From positions 124,001-188,000 of the forward strand of contig NZ_CP118158.1 in NCBI RefSeq assembly GCF_028747785.1: a DNA stretch of 64,000 bases. The letters are read 5' to 3'. The position numbers and the translations under genes are program-made. Each line of letters begins with the position of its first letter. The first letter of the stretch is position 1. This document shows, in pieces, positions 61,061 through 64,000 of this stretch. The notes beneath the pieces are model-generated. The model saw only the letters and a list, made by a program, of their open reading frames with translations. It ran no database searches and had not been told where the DNA came from. The DNA is from Halosimplex aquaticum (GTDB taxonomy: Archaea > Halobacteriota > Halobacteria > Halobacteriales > Haloarculaceae).

Positions 61061-61411
61061 CCTCTGCAGAGCCACAACCTCGGAGGATGGAACTGATGCG
61101 TGCCTTTCTTCCAACGATAAGTGAATGGTATCAATTAATCGCCCGTCAAGGCTGGTTCTCTCTTGAATCACGACGAGAATTCAGGTGTGTCGGTAGACTG
61201 TGAGCATCTCGATGACAGCCATCGCCAGGAGGTAGCCGAGGGCAGTAGCCAACGGAGTCCTATCGACACCGCTTCCGAATGCAGCGTCGACGAAAACTCA
61301 CTCTGAGGTCAACAAGACATATGAACCAATAAATGAACCGTATATCATGGCAGCGCAAACCCGGCGGGTCTCTACCGGGTTACAGCTGGGAGAGATTATT
61401 TGCTTACCGAG
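61061..61411. other. Intergenic region with a gene remnant
   Basis: No intact gene. On the minus strand 61181-61297 is open without a start and encodes a membrane-like end (LATALGYLLAMAVIEMLTVY then RHT and stop), probably the decayed C-terminus of a lost gene. Confidence 0.4.
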
Positions 61412-62649
61412 ATGTTCTTTGCCGGTATGCCCTTCCGCGGTCGTCGTGACGGTCGCCCGGTCGTCCCCGCCATAGTCGACGATGGAGGAGAAGTCACCTG
61501 TCCGGTATGCGGCGGGACGATGTACCCGCGATAGGCGCCGGGAAAGCCTCGACACTTCTACCATGTATCAGACGACGCCGGCCAGCGCTGCTCGAACGGC
61601 GGCGAGTCAGAGACCCACGAACGCGCAGTCGCCCGTGTTGAGGTCGCTCTGCACCAGCAATTCGGAGAAAACGCCCGCATCGAGACGGAGGTGGACGTTG
61701 ACGTGGCCGAGGTGCCGACACCTGTGACCGAACGCCGGACCGACGCACTCGCGACCTTCGACGATTGGAACCCTTATTTCGGGGAAGGCCTCGCCGTCGA
61801 GGTACAGCACAGTCACGAGGACAAGGACGTCCATCAGGTGACGCATGACTACTTGGCCGCTGGGTACTCGGTCGTCTGGATACGCGCGGCAACAGTCCTT
61901 CTCGATACGTTCAACTACGATACGATCGGTGCCGAATTTGAGCAAGACGACGGTTCTGGATACGCCCAACGAACGAGCAAAGCTAGCCGATTTACGAACT
62001 GCCAAGCGCTCCTCTACGACGGCGAACATGCGTGGGAGTGCGTGCCGCCCTATGCCCATCCCCGCGGACAGGATGACCTGATTACGTACGAATCTGTACT
62101 GCCCAGGGTTGCGAGCTACGCCGGCTTCACGAACCCGACGGCAGTTACACCTACACCGCGAGCGACGAGCACGGCCCCGACTTTCCTCTGAAAGCGCTCA
62201 AGAACGCGATTGTCCGTGAGTACGACCGAGATCCATTCTGGAAGTGGGCAGGAAGCCAGTACCATTCCGCACAGGTGGAGAAGCTGCTTGCAATACGACC
62301 AGAGATAGACCGCTGTCGGGGTCCGAAGGGGTTTCACGAATGGGGACGACAAGAAACTCTCTGGACGAACCATTCCGACCAACCACTTATCGAACTCCGT
62401 GAGTGTATGTACTGCCCCGTTCGATTGGTGACGAACCATCGAGGGCGTTCAGAAGACTGTACATTCTGTCTCTATGGTCGAGAGCCTGATTTCGACTGGG
62501 ACGACGTGTATTTCCAAGCCAGCCCTCCCGAGTGCGATCACTATCTCTACGACGAGGATGCGATCGAAGATTACTGCCCCAAGTGCGGTGCGACGATGGA
62601 ATCCCCCAATACAACTCTCCGCGATCACACAAGCTGGATTCCGCCGTAA
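61412..62649 (+). pseudogene. CoiA-like competence/nuclease pseudogene
   Basis: The frame begins MFFAGMPFRGRRDGRPVVPA, followed by a zinc knuckle CPVCGGTMYPR, and is stopped by TAG at 61532-61534. The same frame goes on as APGKPRHFYHVSDDAGQRCS, then RTDALATFDDWNPYFGEGLA and VEVQHSHEDKDVHQVTHDYL, the nuclease-like core of CoiA proteins, to a TGA at 62189-62191. Near 62135-62150 the coding sense moves to another frame (DGSYTYTASDEHGPDF) that ends with four more CxxC-type pairs at 62649. One nonsense and one frameshift mutation have inactivated a gene of about 410 codons. Confidence 0.8.
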
Positions 62650-62752
62650 GGGGGAGCAGATCACTCATGTCTGATCGCTGATCTCGTTGTAAGTTTAAGA
62701 AGGACGCTTGATTTGTCTGGCACCCCAGCCCGGATTGCAGACGGCAGGTCAA

Positions 62753-62860
62753 CTATCCAACGGTGGTCTTCTCGTACCTGCGTATCATTTCCAAAGCAAA
62801 GAGTAGGAACAGCGGAAAGACGCTCTCCAACGCGATATGTAGGGAAATCGGCTGTAGCAA
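62753..62860 (-). other. Possible 35-residue membrane peptide or gene remnant
   Basis: An open frame from TTG 62860 (LLQPISLHIALESVFPLFLL ...) ends in a basic tail and stop TAG. It has one hydrophobic helix. It may be a small membrane protein or the C-terminal remnant of a larger one. The remaining bases up to 62650 show nothing. Confidence 0.25.
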
Positions 62861-62883
62861 ATTATAAATTTAGCCACGTCTAA
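62861..62883 (+). promoter_or_regulatory. TATA box and operator of the DtxR-family regulator
   Basis: ATTATAAATT is directly followed by TTTAG-CCACG-TCTAA (62869-62883), ending 10 bases before the ATG. The same TTTAG-N5-TCTAA pattern recurs before the multicopper oxidase gene. Overlap of TATA and operator suggests autorepression. Confidence 0.65.
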
Positions 62884-62893
62884 TCTCTCTCCA

Positions 62894-63571
62894 ATGCTGA
62901 GTACGATCATGGAGGACTATCTCAAAGCGATCTATTATCTCCAGAACGAAACGGACGACCGGGTACGAACCTCAGCTCTCGCTGAGTATCTGGATGTAGA
63001 GCAACCGACGGTTACCAGTATGATGAAAAAGCTGTCAGAGCGTGGGTTCGTACATTACGAACCCTATCAGGGGGTCGAACTCACCGATACTGGAATTCCT
63101 GTCGCTCTCGAAATCATTCGCCACCACCGGCTCTTAGAACGGTATCTGACGGACCACCTTGAGTATGATTGGGCAGAGGTACACGACGAAGCAGATCGTC
63201 TCGAACATCATATCAGTAGCCAGTTCGCCGATCGCATTGCAGAGCAACTAGGTGATCCAGCGATTGATCCGCATGGTGACCCGATTCCTACGGCGGATCT
63301 GGACGTTTCGGAAGCAAAACCTGGTGACACACTTGCTGATCACCAAATGGGCGAAAGCGTTCGAATCGAACGGGTACCGGACAAAGATCCAGATCTACTT
63401 CGGTACTTATCCGAGCACGGGATTCACCCCGGAATTGTCGTGACCATTGTCGAGACAACTTCATTTGGAATGGTCACACTTGACCCTGGTAGTGGAGACG
63501 ACCTGGTTGCACTACCCGAAGAAGTTGCACATTCTATTTCTACCCAATCTCTGGCTAAGAGTACTAACTAA
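62894..63571 (+). CDS. DtxR/MntR-family metal-dependent regulator
   Basis: A 225-residue metal-responsive repressor. The N-terminal winged helix covers residues 1-63 (MEDYLKAIYYLQNETDDRVR, LDVEQPTVTSMMKKLSERGF). The dimerisation/metal domain follows with DHLEYDWAEVHDEADRLEHH, whose His, Asp and Glu are likely metal ligands. A C-terminal FeoA/SH3-like domain covers about residues 145-215. It probably controls itself and the multicopper oxidase gene through TTTAG-N5-TCTAA sites. SirR, TroR and MntR names are used for relatives; the metal cannot be read. Confidence 0.9.
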   Translation: MLSTIMEDYLKAIYYLQNETDDRVRTSALAEYLDVEQPTVTSMMKKLSERGFVHYEPYQGVELTDTGIPVALEIIRHHRLLERYLTDHLEYDWAEVHDEADRLEHHISSQFADRIAEQLGDPAIDPHGDPIPTADLDVSEAKPGDTLADHQMGESVRIERVPDKDPDLLRYLSEHGIHPGIVVTIVETTSFGMVTLDPGSGDDLVALPEEVAHSISTQSLAKSTN

Positions 63572-63603
63572 GCAGCTCGAAAGCCCCCACCACCCCTGAT
63601 TAG

Positions 63604-63643
63604 TTTAGACTCACTCAAAGTTTAGATGGGTCTAATTTATATA
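63604..63643 (+). promoter_or_regulatory. Operator and TATA region of the multicopper oxidase gene
   Basis: TTTAG-ATGGG-TCTAA at 63621-63635 matches the operator of the regulator gene, and a weaker TTTAGAC...TCAAA lies at 63604-63618. TTTATATA at 63637-63644 is the likely TATA box, about 57 bases before the ATG at 63701. Confidence 0.65.
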
Positions 63644-63700
63644 TTGGGTGTCTCAACTAGCGCATATGGGTATCCGAAGGCTCGCCCAGCGGAGGAGATC

Positions 63701-64000
63701 ATGCCATCGATAGATTACGGCAGTGCAGCGGACGTCACAGAACGACTCGAGGAGCGACTGGTCGAATCACTCATTGGTGAGAAGAGTGTCAGTCGCCGCA
63801 CGGTACTCGGCGGTCTCGGTGTCGCCGGGAGTGCAGCAGTCGGGCTCGGGAGTTCTCGGGCAAGTGCCGACTCCAGCCACGAGGACGAGGATGAACACGG
63901 CAATTTCGGTGCGGTGGGTGAATACCGGGATTTGGATTTCGACCCTCACGAGTTCCTCACCGCCTTCAATACCGGAGAAAGTGGGCAGGATAACGTTCCT
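63701..64000 (+). CDS. Multicopper oxidase, 5' part only
   Basis: The first 100 codons of a gene that runs off the right edge. A GGAGGAG ribosome site precedes ATG 63701. The N-terminus has a Tat signal late in the sequence (SRRTVLGGLGVAGSAAVG), preceded by a 30-residue cytosolic extension. The mature start (GEYRDLDFDPHEFLTAFNTG) matches haloarchaeal multicopper oxidases, which oxidise Cu, Mn or phenolic substrates outside the cell. The copper sites lie beyond the window, so the call rests on the leader region. Confidence 0.6.
   Translation, partial: MPSIDYGSAADVTERLEERLVESLIGEKSVSRRTVLGGLGVAGSAAVGLGSSRASADSSHEDEDEHGNFGAVGEYRDLDFDPHEFLTAFNTGESGQDNVP

Overview
The window is archaeal, almost certainly from the class Halobacteria. 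The coding sequence is very GC-rich and the proteins are acidic. TATA-type promoters sit about 25-30 bases before start codons, and many families are haloarchaeal hallmarks: HalOD1, HalX response regulator, Bat-type HTH regulators, DUF7344 winged helices, aMBF1, archaeal triosephosphate isomerase and a Spo0M-like arrestin. The species cannot be fixed from sequence alone.

About 1-55 kb looks like ordinary, densely packed chromosome. In order it carries: a PstS-like lipoprotein followed by a train of GC-rich hairpins; a GMC oxidoreductase behind an iron-box-like palindrome; hisC, an AK6-type kinase and a CDP-alcohol phosphatidyltransferase; a thiamine-type ABC importer (thiB-thiP-thiQ) with a SAM hydroxide adenosyltransferase (DUF62) gene downstream; aMBF1, a HalX regulator and tpiA; an EreA-like esterase; a HerA-type ATPase; a CAP protein; two MFS transporters; a pectin methylesterase divergent from an FAH-family hydrolase; and DinB.

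At 31.1-36.6 kb lies a repair or mutagenesis-like neighbourhood. A RecA-fold protein without a P-loop, a 107-residue protein and a degenerate family B polymerase (PolB2-like) form one overlapping operon, divergent from a metallo-beta-lactamase nuclease. An identical 21-bp promoter element also precedes a second operon of three tiny proteins just downstream. The polymerase gene carries an in-frame palindromic insertion right after its catalytic motif C, similar in style to the hairpin train at 1.8 kb.

From 36.8 to 53.3 kb come hflX, spo0M, a secreted nuclease with a lamin-tail domain, an aldo/keto reductase, a 984-residue MEDS-GAF-Bat regulator, and a six-gene MoxR/VWA operon (two VWA membrane proteins, a coiled-coil protein, a membrane protein, MoxR ATPase, DUF58).

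From about 55.2 kb the sequence changes to an accessory region, visibly richer in A+T, with breakage and repeats. It holds a long pentapeptide-repeat protein fused to a two-helix ion channel; a nuclease-like gene cut by a complete IS6-family element without target duplication; a ParA operon preceded by 9-bp iterons that recur inside the partner gene as a tripeptide repeat; a CoiA-like pseudogene; and a DtxR-family regulator with matching operators before itself and before a multicopper oxidase that runs off the end. It reads like an integrated or decayed plasmid segment.
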